Of a stretch of 64,000 bases of DNA, positions 10,101-25,100 are shown in pieces. The position numbers were made by a program, and so were the translations under genes. The stretch spans positions 7,227 to 71,226 of the forward strand of contig NMRB01000225.1 of NCBI GenBank assembly GCA_002633025.1, read 5' to 3'. The first letter of the stretch is position 1. Every line of letters begins with the position of its first letter. The notes beneath the pieces are model-generated. The model was not told the DNA's origin and made no database searches. It saw only the letters and a list, made by a program, of their open reading frames with translations. The DNA comes from Notospermus geniculatus (taxonomy: Eukaryota > Nemertea > Pilidiophora > Heteronemertea > Lineidae).

Positions 10101-13100
10101 TTGAAAAATTGCTGAATTTCCAGGTAGGACTAACGTAACGTTGATTGTTTGCATTGTCTTTCTTGCTTCTCTTAGATTATTTGGTGCTACGTACTAAGAA
10201 TGTGATTTTCAAGAAAGCTTTCTGACGGACGATGGTGGTCGCTCTCAAAGTGGGTTGTACCTTAAGGGACATAACTGTTCGTGTGACCTTAACAAGAGGG
10301 ATTGAAAATTCCTTTTGTATCAAACCAAGTGTTTGTATTTATAGGTGAATGAATATTTAAATGATGTCTGCTTTTGCCTTCAAACCAGCATATAAACAGT
10401 GCATTGAATTTTATACGTTCCTCAAAATTTAGTCTGGTTTGTGTGCAGTTTGATGCATTTTCAATCCCTCATAGTAAACCTACAGCTGTACACTGTAGAT
10501 TGTATTGTAACGAGTGGCCTGTATATGTATGATGCTGGCACAACTTCCTACTGTTTCATCGGTCATTCATTTCCTTTTCACACTTCATTCATGGCGACTA
10601 GAGTCTAACTGTTAAGTCATTAACATAAAAACAATAACATTTCCCTTTACCCATCAGGCTTCGCTTCAGTTCACTTCACCTGTTGATTTACAACATTCAT
10701 TTGCTATGATCACGTACATTGTAGAAAGCCTCATTGAAACGTCTGGAGGGAAGTTGTCCTGTACATTTATACAGGCCACATCATTAATTTCTAGATGCAT
10801 ATGTCTATTGTATATTTCATCATAGATTGTGAAACCCTTCACCCTCTGCATGTTGTAGCGTGCGGAACATTGAGGAGTTGTAATAAGTGCAGGGCTAACG
10901 CTAGCATTCGCCACAAAGGAAATAAAATCATTGAAAATGACCTCTGTGGCTAAAGGAAAAAGCTGAACTTGCCAACCTCTTTCACATTTCCTATTACTGT
11001 GGCTATTAAAAAATTTGAGCCTAGCAGAAGCCTTGAAGAGTGACCTCAAAAAACACTGAAGGGCAAGTCATCAAAATGCATCAAACTTTACGTACACCGT
11101 AATCATGATGTACCAATACAAAGATAACCTCAAATAGCTCGTTTATATTGAGACATGTCCTGTCTGACTGTAGCTGTCGGTTGAATTTGATCATCCGCAT
11201 TGTCACTCATGCAGTTGGGTGACTGGTTACCATGTTTGTATTGTAATGTAATTGATGTCATGGATTGTGACACTTGTATTAACGTAACTAGGGGGGGGGG
11301 GGGGGNNNACAAGCACCCATCGCTGTTCAGAAAGTGCCCTGTCCTTGATTTTGCACTTGCCAATTAGTTTGGCTGGCTTTATTTCTTCATAAGAGTAAGG
11401 GAATTTGTCCCATTATTACTCCTGAAAAGCCTACATGAAGGAAATAAATTGATTTTCCACTTGAGCTTGATTATTGTTCTTGCCAACCCATCCCACTCAC
11501 ATAGTACGTGGCATCAATTTTGTTAACAAGAGCATTTAGAATACTCGATGTTGAACCTGGGAATGAATTCAATCAGATGATCGATCCACTGTTGGTGTGC
11601 AATGAAATTCATTTCAATGATTTATCTACATTAGTATTTAAAGCGAATTGATAGCAGATTTTATTTACATTTGGCTGGTGTTTGTAAACACGAAATTCAG
11701 CCAATCAGAATGCACGAAAATGTCTTTGTTGACATTCTGGAGAAGTTTGTTTACATTTTTTCCCGAAAATTCGTCCCCTTTCAAATTCTATTTCTAAATC
11801 AAATTTTTTCGATTTCGATTCGCTTTAATAGTACAATAGGTGATAAATTGCATTATGTACAAATGTCACAAAATTGGAGTGATGATGGTCTGAATTAGTA
11901 TTATTATCAACAAAGGAATGAAAAACAGTGATTGATGTCGATGACAATTTCAAGAAAATCTTGAGCTCAAACATCTGCACCATTCGATGTACCGGATGGC
12001 AGGGACGTTTTCATCTGTTTTCATTAGCCATCAGGTCCTTCTAGTGTTCTTCGTGTTCAAAGTAGTAAGCTTGTTTTCAAAGATTGTGCAGATTTTATCT
12101 TGGAAATCAATTTCAACTTCAAAACCTACTGACACTGGGTGTGAAAATATACATGTACTCCTGGGGCCGTATTCATAAAACGACTTAAAGATAATGTATC
12201 ACGGGTATTTTCGCGGGCCACGAAAATCATTGTTTATTTACATTTTGTTTGTTTATGTCAAGTCTTTCTTTGTCTTGTGAATAATTTGTTGGTGGCATGC
12301 CCCTCTAGAAATTCTTTTGATATCGAAAGTATTCTATTTGGCGGGTTGGCATGTCCCAAAAGTCCAAAATAACACAATGTAAACATCAATGTTTACAAAC
12401 ATTGAATGTAAACAATGAAGTCGTGATATATTATCTTTAAGTCTAAGTGTGACACTTATCCTTTGTTCAAAACAAAAGATAAGTATTACACTTTGACTTA
12501 AGTAGTTTTATGAATATGGACCCTGCTAACAAGAATTTGGTTCTATCTCATGAGAGAAATACATTTAAAAAAAGTAAATGTAACAAAAACTTGAAGTCTG
12601 TAGCACAGTCATGTTGATTTAGAAGTTTACCACTTTCGTCATCTGAATGTTTGATTAATGAGTTGGCGAAGTTGTCATTGGTGACCGCTTGCTACACATT
12701 GCACATATAGAAAAGGAATGCAAGTGAATTCCTGTAGACATTTTCAGGAATAGCGAGCCGCATTATTGAAGGACCACGGTATGCGATCTCTCAGAGGTGT
12801 TTTGACTGCCGACGTAGAGGGAGCCATCTTAGCGGCAGTAATACAATTACAACCTACAGAAAAAAGCATTACAAAATCGGGTCCACTCGCCGACAACGTA
12901 GTTAGTCCCTGGGCTTGGGGAGTGCACACGCTCCAAACGCAGGGACTACAGCGATTGTGGGGCCGGCTGTCAAGAAAAAGTGGCAATACCGTGGTCCTTT
13001 AACAAAAATCTTTACTCTGCCTAATCTTGCGTGGCTTATTATCCTGGAGAAGACGCATGCTGTTGTGAACGTGTGATGCAAGAGTAAATCTTATTTCTTT

Positions 13101-16100
13101 GAAGAGAACTACTTGACATGATTCAAGAATTAGACTAGGATTAAAGTTAAACCTCGCTCGGCCACAGCTGGATTACAACAACGCCTGTACCAGAATTCGC
13201 CAGATTGTTGAACGAAGTATTGGCGCAACGGAATTGAAGTGGCGAATGAGTCAACTAAAAGAAAATCGTTTTCCCGCCAAATCAGGACCGCTTTTTGCTG
13301 CCAAGTGTACTGTAGCTATATGCCAACTACACAATCGTTTTACTAATTTCCTGTGAACATGATGAAGAGAACAAAATTGGATGTAACAAAAATAAATTCT
13401 GAACTTTATTACAACTAAAGTAGCCACATTATTGTGGCATGCAACTTAAGAACAAACATTTATAAAGTTTGTAAAATCTTGATTCAAAGTTTGTAAAATC
13501 TTGATTCAAAGTTTGTAAATTCTTGATTCAAAGTTTGTAAATTCTTGATTCAAAGGACAACAAAACTCACGTTTACAGAACAAGACTGCAGGACTGTCAG
13601 GCGATGACTCTAACAGAATATCGATAATCATAATTACAGAGCAAATAATTGTCATTTGTGGACTTTGACAAGGGACGAATTTGAATAAATTACGAGACTT
13701 TTCATGACTTTCTTCAGGATGAACCAAAAATGTTTTTTTTTGAGTTAAATGGATTCTTCCGGGTCCATATTCATAAACATGTAAGTCAAAGTATGATACT
13801 TACGAGGGTCGGATGAAAGGTTTTGAGCCTCACTATGAAGGAGTGATGCCAAGTCAAAGAAATTTGCCATGCGTTAATTTCAACTTTTAAGATGACTAAC
13901 TGACTGGTTTGTTTTCAGGTATCAAGGTATTTTGTCATTTTTTCCCGAGTTTGAATTTTGGAAGTTGTGGATAACGTTGCAAATGGACAAAACTGAGTAT
14001 ACCGTTCTGTAATCAAGTATCTGAATTTGAAGGGGTTAACTCCCAAGCAAATCCATGCCGATATGGTTGATACATGAGGAGATAATGCTCCTTCGTTTGC
14101 CACAGTTAAACGGTGTGAAGCGCATTGGGTCGCATGTCGTAAGGTGGGCCACAAATGTGTGACATGGTCAAAAAGGCACATTTTTCAATAATCCCACAGC
14201 TTATTGTAGACCTTCAGCCACATCAAAAACAGAAAACAGATCTTTATTATCTCCTTTTATTCCTGAGATATACTTGTTAATGTGTAATAAATTAACTGAC
14301 TAATGCATTAGAAGCTCATCAGAAAAACGTGTTTTTCTCAGAACGGACCCTTTTTGCAAAAAACACCATTGCTTGGTCAGTTCTCAACCAAATTCAACCT
14401 GGTTTGTTTTAAATTGTAGATGACAGCCAGGGCTATAAGATAAGGCCAAAATAACTTGTTTTTTCTCAGTGTAAAGGGGTGTGAATTGTGAATGAAAAGT
14501 AACCCACAATTGCGCAGATATTTAGAGCAAATATGAACCTTCAGACAGTATGTTTTGATTACAATATGTTTTAATTACTGTAGAAGAAGTAAACAAGGTG
14601 ATTTGGGTTTGAATGATGAAAAAAATCTTACGATACTGTGCAAATTTGACAAGGATGGTTCGCCTCCCTCTCATCCCCCAAGGTGAAAGTGAAATGGCTG
14701 CTGACCTTTAACCTCTAGTCATAATAGCAATCCGCATTGTGTCAGAGAACACTTCTGAACAATTCTGCACGATCACAAAAACATCTGGTTGCTAAGTGGT
14801 ATGCTCAGTCTTGTGTGGATGGTTTGATACATGCTGAGAGTGAAAGCTTTTACCACCGGTACAATAATATTGATGTTTCACTATTGAAGATGATCAGTCT
14901 TAACATGTAGGCTGAACCATGCTTCAAGTTCAACAAAATTCACTTAGTTTGCATAGAATAAAGTGTACCGGTACAGTAATTTCTGAATCAAGAACACTTT
15001 CAATATCCGTTGGAAACATAGATCTTCCACTTGAAATATTTCGGTCTACAGAAAAAGATTTCAAGCCATTATTTCTGCAACTTTGAAATTTCTTCTGTCT
15101 TGGTACCCCCTGGCATTGGCATGATTACCCGTAAATGATAGGGAGAATTACCCACAGTACAATGAAGTACTCGACATGTGGATATTTTCTTACTTTTTTG
15201 TCTTGGCAATAAAGGTCATTCGAAGGTTATAAAAAAATTGCCACGGGAGGGGCCAGGCATGCAATCTTTGATGGAAATATTATGTTCTGTTTTTGGCATC
15301 CTAGTTATCATGACTTTGTACAGCACTTTCCAACCTTTTATCAGGTATGTTTGGGTGTGTGTGAGTGAAAGTGTGATGAATACCCTTGGTATGAATTTCG
15401 AAGGTGTTGGTTAAAAAAAAGTACCGGTAGTGGAAGGATTGGGAACCATACTTAGTATTGTATTTTGGTCGGCCCGTCTTCGTGCGAAAAGCTGCCATGC
15501 TCATGTGTAAGGTTCATATGCACTTAATTTGCCATGGGTTACTGTGGTATAAGCACATGAGTTGCAGCTGAGGAGTTAGGTACATGCAGTTGGTATTCAA
15601 AGAATTCAAAGAGTTAATGCTTTCATTAACACAAATATTTCCTTGAAATGAGCCTGTACTTAAGTTGTATCTGGCAAAGTCTATAGTTGGAATGTTTCTA
15701 CCTGTATCAAAGTGTAACTTATTGATATATCTAAGAGTAGAAAGTATTTGGGGGGGGGGGGTTCAGCTAGAGTTTCAAAGTTCTTTTAAAAAGAGAAATT
15801 GCTTGTATTAAAATAACTGTGTACTGGGGAAATACAAATATTACAGGACTTCACAGGGACCGCTGTCTGTTTCATTGAATTTCTAAACCCTTCGAATATC
15901 TTACCCAAGTGTAGTGTGAACGGGTGTGTCATTCTTCAAACAGGGACTAAGCCAGGCAAAGCTACATGGGCTACTTTCAAAGAAAAGAAATCAAATAATG
16001 GTCGTGTATATTTGGAAGTATCTTTGTCCTNNNNNNNNNNNNNNNNNNNNNNNNNNNNNNNNNNNNNNNNNNNNNNNNNNNNNNNNNNNNNNNNNNNNNN

Positions 16101-19100
16101 NNNNNNNNNNNNNNNNNNNNNNNNNNNNNNNNNNNNNNNNNNNNNNNNNNNNNNNNNNNNNNNNNNNNNNNNNNNNNNNNNNNNNNNNNNNNNNNNNNNN
16201 NNNNNNNNNNNNNNNNNNNNNNNNNNNNNNNNNNNNNNNNNNNNNNNNNNNNNNNNNNNNNNNNNNNNNNNNNNNNNNNNNNNNNNNNNNNNNNNNNNNN
16301 NTGTTCAGTATGATACACTTTCCATGTTCACTTTTCAGCTATCTTACTTCACATTGACCACAGGGTGTGTTGATATCTTTCCTCCGTTTAGAAATTTCCT
16401 GCTCAACTTTTAGGCGTGAGGGTTTGGGGGGGGGAGGGGTGTTAAAATATCAAAAAGGAAAAAATCTGAAATATCAAGGAAAGCTAAAAATACTTGTAGT
16501 CAAGTGTACTTGGGTAACCAATTTAGATAAACTGCTTGGTTTGGAAAATAACATACATTGTAGTACCGGTATCTTTCCATGATTGAAATGCTAGAGTGGC
16601 ATTGAAGATACTGTCATACTCATAGATAATAGGGCTCATCTATTTTTGATAACGTGTCAATGTCACGGTATATTTCCATGATCGAAATGCTTGAGTCACA
16701 TTGAAGAGTACTGATAGAAAGTCTTATGCTTAGCCCTGACAAGAACCTTGGTTATAAAAAGCATGGTGTTGCCCCCTGCTGATGCATAGCGAACACTACC
16801 ACCACCACATGTGGCTGAAAAAGAGGACAGGATGTTTGATCGGCTATTGACGTCATTCTGTCCCGATTTCAGGAAAAGCTAGGTCACCATTTCATTCAAT
16901 GTTTCATGATTTTGTTATGTGGGTTTTCATGGAATTGGGTGGCCATGGCGACCAAGAACTGCATTGTTGATGTTGAATTAACGCAATCAATATTTAGTTG
17001 TACTGAAGTTAATCCTTTTTTTCCCAATCTGGAGGAAACATATCGTACCATTCTGTCATGGCTGATGTGAAGTTAGTGCTTTTCTTCGACATGTTCTACC
17101 TACATGTGTGCAATATAAGAGCCAATATTGCTTATTTTGAGGAAGTTCGAACAAATGTACTGGTCACAATGTGATAACTGAACATGACTTTATTGTTTAC
17201 ACATTTCCTAGCTTCTCAGCCAGTTGTCAAGATCTGAGTTATTGAATGTGTTGAATGTGTTTTTGTGCGATTGCTTTGATAATGGCTCAGAAGTTATCAA
17301 TAAACCTCCGCGTGTAATAATGTCAGACTCACTGTGATCAGATTCGGTGCTTTTAAGACTGTAGCTTTTGTGAAATTGAAATTATTGAGCTGCATTTCAT
17401 ATTTGACCATCATCAGATACGTTCTGCATCTCCTTGACCTGTCCATTTGTTCAACTGCCTCAAAAAGGGATTTTGTATGTGGTCCAATAGCATCAGGTTG
17501 GAATCGATACTAAAATGACAACTCTCATTTCTTTGCTGAAAAAGAAAAGTAATATGTTTGTCAGTAGTACAGTGGCAGATGCTTTCAATCTTTTTGAGGG
17601 TTTAGCGTGCCGTGTGCAAAATCGATAGTCTGTGACAATAAGGATTTTTCTTTTGAATCTCTTGGGCTGTCTTAGAATAGAAGTGAAATGTGAGTGCTAA
17701 TTGTGCATGGGTACTCCCCTGGTGAGATGAGTCAAGTCCCTGTAATCTTCTGTATTGATGTCCACGACAGGCGAATTTCCAGGCAGCTAGCTGTAATAGT
17801 ATTAAATCTTTTTCCATGATACCCAAAGGCAATTTCTTGTGGAAAGTCTATTTTAAAGCTGATGAATAATTGCCGTGGCAGAGCTAAATTTAACTCGGAA
17901 TTCTGGAAGAGCCAAAAGCCATTCCTCTTCTTATGTGTGGAATGTTCACCGGGAATTGGAGAATCGTGATGAGGTTGATAAAGCCAGTAAGATACCTGGT
18001 TAAGCATTGCATTTTAGAAGTGATTCTCGACTCCAAAAGAATGTTTAAGACAACTGCTTCGGAAAATATCATCACTGAACGCCACTTGGTATTCACTGGT
18101 ACATATTTTGTATAACTGCAACATTAAACATAGTCAAATGCTCTGGCTACTGCACTCTGACAAACATATTTTCTGCTCAAAAACCCATATGATTACTTCT
18201 GCTGGTTACAACCAACCCTAAGCTATTGATGCCACTCGGAAAAGTTTGGATGTACAGCACGAAGTCCACAAATTGCTGTCATCATTTTTTTCTAGGCTTC
18301 ACAAGAGGAGATCACCTTATAGCACTCTGGCCTGAACCATCAAATTTGAAAACCCTTCCCAAACATCCTTCATGGTATATAAATTTGGGTGGGTTGATTT
18401 TTCTCCTGGGGGGTGGGGATGGGGGGATAGGTTGCCCATTTGTGTGTCCTCTGACATGCATGGCCCTCAAGCTGTTAGAACTGCACCAATGAGTGTAAGT
18501 CAATTCGATGTTGTGAACCAAATTGTGAGATTTGGGGGAAAAAATTGGCCCCGAACCTGCACAGCCACTAAAATGGCACAGAAGGTTTGGATGTAGAATG
18601 TTGTTGCACCAACTTGCACGGCCACTAAATCAGGCGCAGTTGGCTTTGGAGATTGGAGTATTGTTACTGTCTTCATTATGTGCCCGGCCATTAAATGAAG
18701 GCACAGCGGCAATTTCATGAAATTCCTTCCTTTCACATTCTTATTTTGGTAACAGCTGGTAAACCGATTTTAGAGCGGATATGCCGCGTGAACTCAGATT
18801 TCTCAACATGTCAGTAGAGAATACTTTAATCTGTTCTGCATATGAATTTTCCCAGAAAGGAAGCAACCATTGGTTAATTAACATGAAAATGAAGTTCCTC
18901 ACTGTGCTAATTATGACTGAATTGGAATGAGCATTCTACATCGGAAGTCAAATAAAATGAAATTATAAGAGTGTCAGAAAAGATCATTCTTTGCATCAAC
19001 TCTTAAAACATCAAATGGATTTGAAGCACTTCTCATGCTGCTATTAGAGATTTGTCCATCATATCTAGAAATCATGACTTGATACTATGCAGTATGCAGC

Positions 19101-22100
19101 CTCCATTGGAATGCAATCTGTCAGCAGTCATTTTGTGGAAATCGAGACTATTTTTAAACACAGTCTGCAGCCGCCATGCTTGGGAGGGCTGTCTCAGACT
19201 CTGTGCATACATCCGGTATTTAAAAATGAAAATTGCTGCTTGTTTCATACTCCAGCTGTTCCAAAAGGGAATTGCGAATCAAGAAGTTTGAACAAATTTG
19301 GTACGATAATGATGAACTATCCAGAAATTCAAATGACTACTCAGGCCAGTTGCTCCACATGCTGTACACTATACTAATGGCCACCGTGTTTTTGTGTTTT
19401 AGCTACTTTGCAGACCATGGGGTGATGCTGCCATGCAGATTTTCTACTCGATTGGAGCGGGCTGGGGTGCCCTGATCACGATGTCAAGCTACAACAAGTT
19501 CCACAACAACTGTTACAGGTCAGATTTACATTTTGTTAAAATGACTTCTTCTCCAGCCTACATGTAGTGCCAGCAAAAAGAGATGCCCCTTCCAGAGAAA
19601 AAACCCAGTTTGTCAAAAAGAGGTTTCCTCTTTTTGACAATCTACTAAAGCATCAGGTGGAACCAATTCAAATTATTCTGGTAGTGTACTGACTAAATTG
19701 CCTGCTAAAACTTGGCATCTATTTTAGCTGCGCAATTCTGTGAAATCCTCGGGATGCCAAGTTGACCTTTAGAGATTTCAAAATAGCACATGATCAGAAG
19801 CTGTATTGATTTTCCATCCACCAGTCTTGTTTTGATGCTGTGCTGAGTCTGTGGATGAAGAAGGAAAGATGGTCTCAGGTTGCTATGGCAACTGAAATGT
19901 GTGGTTAATACCGGTAGTGTTGTACACTTTGCAGGATGTGCGTGTCTCTGGCCTGGCGATTACAACGGCGGAGAAGCACATACATTATCACGTCAACATT
20001 GAATTGTCAATGTCATGGTCATTAATTTTGGGTACATTGGTAGAGGTTTTATCATGCTCGTTTGGCAATTTTCCAGTCATTATGTGTGGATTATCTTGAG
20101 TTTCCCTAACAGATTGGGAAACGGAAATTCTTTTGAAATAAAGTAAAGTACAAAATCATCCTGGTATCTTGAATGGATCGTGAACGCAAGATGATTCAGG
20201 CATGAGAAGTCCAAGGCGTGATTCATCCTCTGCTTCAGTCTAATGTTTTTGTGATACTGAATACCAGGGGCCTGTTTCATAAAGTGACTTATTAAGCTAA
20301 TGGTACCTTTAACCAAATGGAAAATGCATTGAAGTTAATAGTGCCATTCGCTTAAAGTCACTTTATGAAACAGGCCCCAGTATCGTAGTAGAAAAGTGTT
20401 TGTGCCTAACATTTAGAGGGCATTTTACGTTCACGACATGGTTTACTTTAGTTTTGGTCAAAGCAGGCTGTCAAGTGCTCCTAATTTTCCTTAAATTCCT
20501 AATTATTTTTTTGAGTTCCTAAAATTCCTTATTTTGCCTCATTTTTGGCCGATTTTCCTAAATATTCCTTATTTTCTCTTTTTGCTAATGGCCGTCGCGT
20601 GCAAAGGCCAATGTCGAGGTGTCGTTCATGATGTCTGCATGCAAAAATCTACTGCCAACCTGTTGGTGACTGACCCAAGGGTGGATATAGAGGGGGTTCT
20701 GGGGGTTGGAACCCCCCTTCGACGACTAAAGATAAAATTTTTTTTATTGTTTTAAACATCAAGCATTTCGCTTGTGGCGTAGCACCCGTCTGTGTCTCTT
20801 ATGTATTCATGGTGACAATCATTGCATCCATGTTTTGAGGAAACTCTATTCCCCTGCTTGGCCTTCTATATACTGGTACTGGATTGTGTACGTTTGCACT
20901 GTTTCGAAATGTTAAGAGGCATGGCATCTGACTGGCTGAGGGTGCCAGTAGGAACAGGAAGATTACACGGTTCAACAAAATGTTTTGTAAGACTTTCTCA
21001 ACCTCAGATACCGGGAAACGGTGTCTCAGAGGTTCTAATTGTCAAAATTTTCCTGCGGGAGCTCCCCATACCCCCGCCAAATCGGCGGCGGTGAAGCGTG
21101 CGCCTTGAGCGCACGCGCTTCCAGGGGCCTCTACCTTTAGAATCCACCCCTCGACAGATATCCTGGATCCGCCACTGCAAAATTTAGTGGAAAGTTCCTA
21201 AAATTTTCCCTAAATATTGATGGAAAAATTCCTAAATTTCCTAAAAATGAGTAAAAAAGTTCCTAAAATTCCTCCTAAAAATTGATGGGAACTGACTTGA
21301 CAGCCTGTCAAAGTGACTCCTGCCATGCTCCCAGTCAGATTAGGAAAGGCCAGGGTGTTGAATTCTATCCATACTCCTTTACTTTTTGGAGGGAAGGAAA
21401 ATAGTGCGGTATAGCCTACTCATTAGTGACAATACCTGAAGCCCTTCTCAGAGCAGTTTAGATTCCTTCTCATTGCTTGTATGAGATGTGCATTATATAT
21501 TTTCAGAGATGCGCTGATTGTCCCCTGCCTGAACAGTGGTACGAGTATCTTCGCCGGCTTCGTCATCTTCTCCATCATAGGCTTCATGGCCCACGAAACA
21601 GGAAGAGATATTGCAGATGTTGTCACCCAAGGTTGGTTGGTTATCTCGCTTGCTACCAAATGCTTTGCTTACTGTAACATAAAAGTGGTTTTAGAGAAGT
21701 GGTTTTTAGATTGATTGACCGTGGCTGCTATTTTAATGGTCTGTGCAATTTCATGCCATATCCCACACTGGTGTTCTAGGTTAATTAGGTGTGTTGGTAC
21801 CAGTACTTAAATGTAATCTTATAAATGAATTAGTGCTGAACACTGAATATTGCATTTGATCGATATCGCCGTTCAGACAAATGCGTCATGATCATGTGGT
21901 AGGCCTAATGCTATATTGTACCGGTAACCATCACCTGTAAACTGTGATAATTGCCCTAAAGGTTCGTCTGAGTTGGTATTTACTTCGCATATCAAAATAT
22001 GGATCGTTATTCTAGTCCAGTGATCAGATAGTTACCTATGCCTCAAGCTATAACTGAACCTGGCGTAGTTGTGTAGGCAGGAAAAGGAACAATACAAAGC

Positions 22101-25100
22101 GTCTTTTTTCGATGTCATGTGCATGGTCTATGTGGATTCTCCGTATGCTGATCCGATCATATTCGCTTGGCAGAAAATGTGTCCTGCCGAGGTCAACTGT
22201 ATCCTAAAAAAGTACTAGTCTGTCAGTGTCCAATCATTTGTTCAGTGCATGTATACATTGTATACTCGCAGCCATGCCTACCTTTCCTCTAACAAAGGAG
22301 AATTGCTAACAGTGCATATTACAATAGTTTTGTCACGTCTTTTGTTGACGGTCTTTAGGAGATACCATATATTCTGCAAAAGAGATCTGTTATTTCAGGG
22401 ATTATATCAAAATCTTATGAATTTTTGCATACATACATGTACTGCAATTATTGCAGGAATCTACTTTAAATATTGTGGCATTTACTTTAGAAGAATATAG
22501 CCTACTTTAGAAGAATATACGTTGTCATTAGCACGAATTGAACTTTACCACATCTGCTTATTCAAAATCTTGCACTTCGAAATGGTGGCATTGATTAAAT
22601 CAATACCTAGGATACCTTTGCAATACTCCATCCTTCTCAGCATATCTCATTTCGCTAATTAATATCACCTGCCTGTCAGTCAGTGAACGTGTAAGATTCA
22701 TAGGGCCATATTCATAAAGGGTCTGGGTGTCGTTTACATGATGGAAGTGTGTGTATTTAGTGAAGTTACATGAATTGAACTTAGCCACATCTGCTTATTC
22801 AAAATCTCGCACTACGAAATGGTGGTGTTGATTAAATCAATACCTAGGATACCTTTGTAATACTCCATCCTTTTCAACACATCTCATTTCACTAATTGAT
22901 ATCACCTGCCTGTCAGTCAGTGAACGTGTAAGATTCATAGTGTTTAACACTTTATGCACAAGATTGAAATGCATTGCATTGCAATGTTGGTGTCATAATC
23001 AGACAAATAGTTACCGGTACATCAATCTTCTGTTTTGCCGTGAATTAAAGAAGATACTGACCGATTGCGTCTGGTTTTTACAGGACCCGGTCTCATCTTC
23101 GTTGTCTACCCAGCTGCTGTGGCAAGACTTCCCGTCGCTCCTCTTTGGGCCATCCTTTTCTTTCTCATGGTCTTCATGGTCGGCTTGGACACCCAGGTAA
23201 GTCAGACATGTTAGTTGGGTCCAAGAAAGAAGAACCCCCGTGCCGTTTATCCCAACAGGTCGGCGCTGCAAGCGATGTGACCAAAGCAACGTCCTTGACA
23301 TCATTTGAGGTGTTGACGTTGTGTCATGAAAAAATGAGCTGTACATTTTTCAACAGGAATAATGAGATAAAGACGTTGCCAATATCGTCTCATATTTCTT
23401 CATTTTGAGGAAAAAAGCACCGAAAAATGCAGAAATTTTCATCTGCTACAAGGAGATGTAAATTTTAATACAAGGCGACGGAAACAAAAGGGTTGTTTTC
23501 ACGCCAAAAATAAATAGAAATAACATTAGAATAAAGAAACTTGTTCTTGTTGCAGTTCGGTATGTTTGAGACGATGACCAGTGCTGTTGTCGATGCGTTC
23601 CCACACCTGTTCAAGAAAAAGAAAGCCCTCGTCGTGGCTTGTCTGTGTGCTATAGAGATGCTGCTGGGTTTGCCATGCATCTTTCAAGGAGGCATCTATG
23701 TCCTACAGATCATGGACTGGTACAGCTCAACCTTCACCCTTATGTTCATCTCATTTGGAGAATTGGTCGCCATATGTTACGTTTATGGTAAGTGATATTA
23801 CACAATGAGCTTATAACAATGAGCTTAGCCGTGTTTAGACTGCCAAAAATTAAGTGAACTTGGACCGGACCGGTATGGTTGTTGTTGATCTAAACTGTCC
23901 TATGAATTCTGTTGACTGTAGCAGATCATCGGATTGAAAGTTGAGGGAAAATATTGATTGATTGATACTTCCTGCCATACATGTACTTTACCTGGAATTC
24001 TCTTATCAACAGGTGTGAACCAATTCTACAAGGATATCGCTTTGATGATAGGATACCAGCCATGCATCTGGTGGAAGATAATGTGGTGTGGCGTCACACC
24101 CATCATTATTATTGTAAGTTGATGGTTGACATATTCAACAGACTGTATCACTCCAAAAGAGTGCGGCACCTGACGGTAGATACAGTGCCAAAACATCCCA
24201 CACCCCATTCTGAACGGCGTGACGTGACTCGAAAAAAAATCCACTTGTTTCAGCGATCAAGACGTCAGGTGCTGCGCTCTTTTGGAGTGATATAGTCTAT
24301 TGGGTTGTTGGAGAGATGAAAATTTTGACGCTGGAATAGCATCCAGGTTAATCATCCGCGAGGCTTCAGTTCTCCCCTTTTGTCAAAAAAATGTATTTGC
24401 ATTCATAAAAATCATTTCTCTAACACCAGATGTTGTATTTGTTTTCAGAGCGTGTTCTTCTTCAGTGTGGTGCAACATCTGCCAGTGAGTTACGGTAGTT
24501 ACGAATACCCCCTGTGGTCCATTGGCGTGGGCTGGATTTGTGGAATCTGTTCAATGATCCCAATTCCCATATGTATGGCATATCAATTTATCAATGCTAA
24601 AGGAAACTTTATCGAGGTAAGTGCATGCACGAACAGAAATAACTTCCTTGTTGATATGTCAAATGACAGTTGACCTGATTATGATCAGATGGCATGGCGT
24701 GTCATGTATTTCGTGAGCTTAAACATTACAGACATGCCCAGAGTTGGGAACAGAAGGAAGTGTTGCACTCAGTAGTTAGTGTTCATGCAAAAACATTTCG
24801 ACAGAAATTCATGGAACAGTTTCACATTGCTTTGGCCGGCTAGAGTACCGGTACTGGTAGTCTTTTTAATGTTGTCCCAGTTTCAGAAGTTCGTTTTCCC
24901 TCGAGTGCGTTCATTCTTACTTTTCCATTGTTGAAACGATTTCAATGCTTCTTCCAGAGGGTAAAAACAATAGTGAAGCCAGAACCAGAATGGGGCCCAG
25001 CTCTGTCCGAGTACAGAGAACAGTACATCGCCTCTCTCCCCTCTAACATGAAGAAGAGAATCCGTCTGAATATCTCCAACGACGAATCGACGAATCCTGG

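Larger units (their letters stand above)
10124..19402 (+). other. Large intron 6 of SLC6 copy A (no gene seen)
   Basis: Between exons 6 and 7 there is 9.3 kb without a convincing gene. It contains MITEs, a 22-bp tandem repeat, poly-G tracts (11291-11305, 15752-15761), two assembly gaps, and several blocks strongly conserved with intron 6 of copy B. These blocks are about 10790-10860, 11195-11240, 16302-16411, 17430-17500, 18370-18720 and 19340-19416. Confidence 0.7.

Noticed and set aside
15916-16413. Open frames of 113-165 codons crossing 15916-16413
   Set aside because: Most of each frame is the run of N at 16031-16301, so they are artefacts of the gap.
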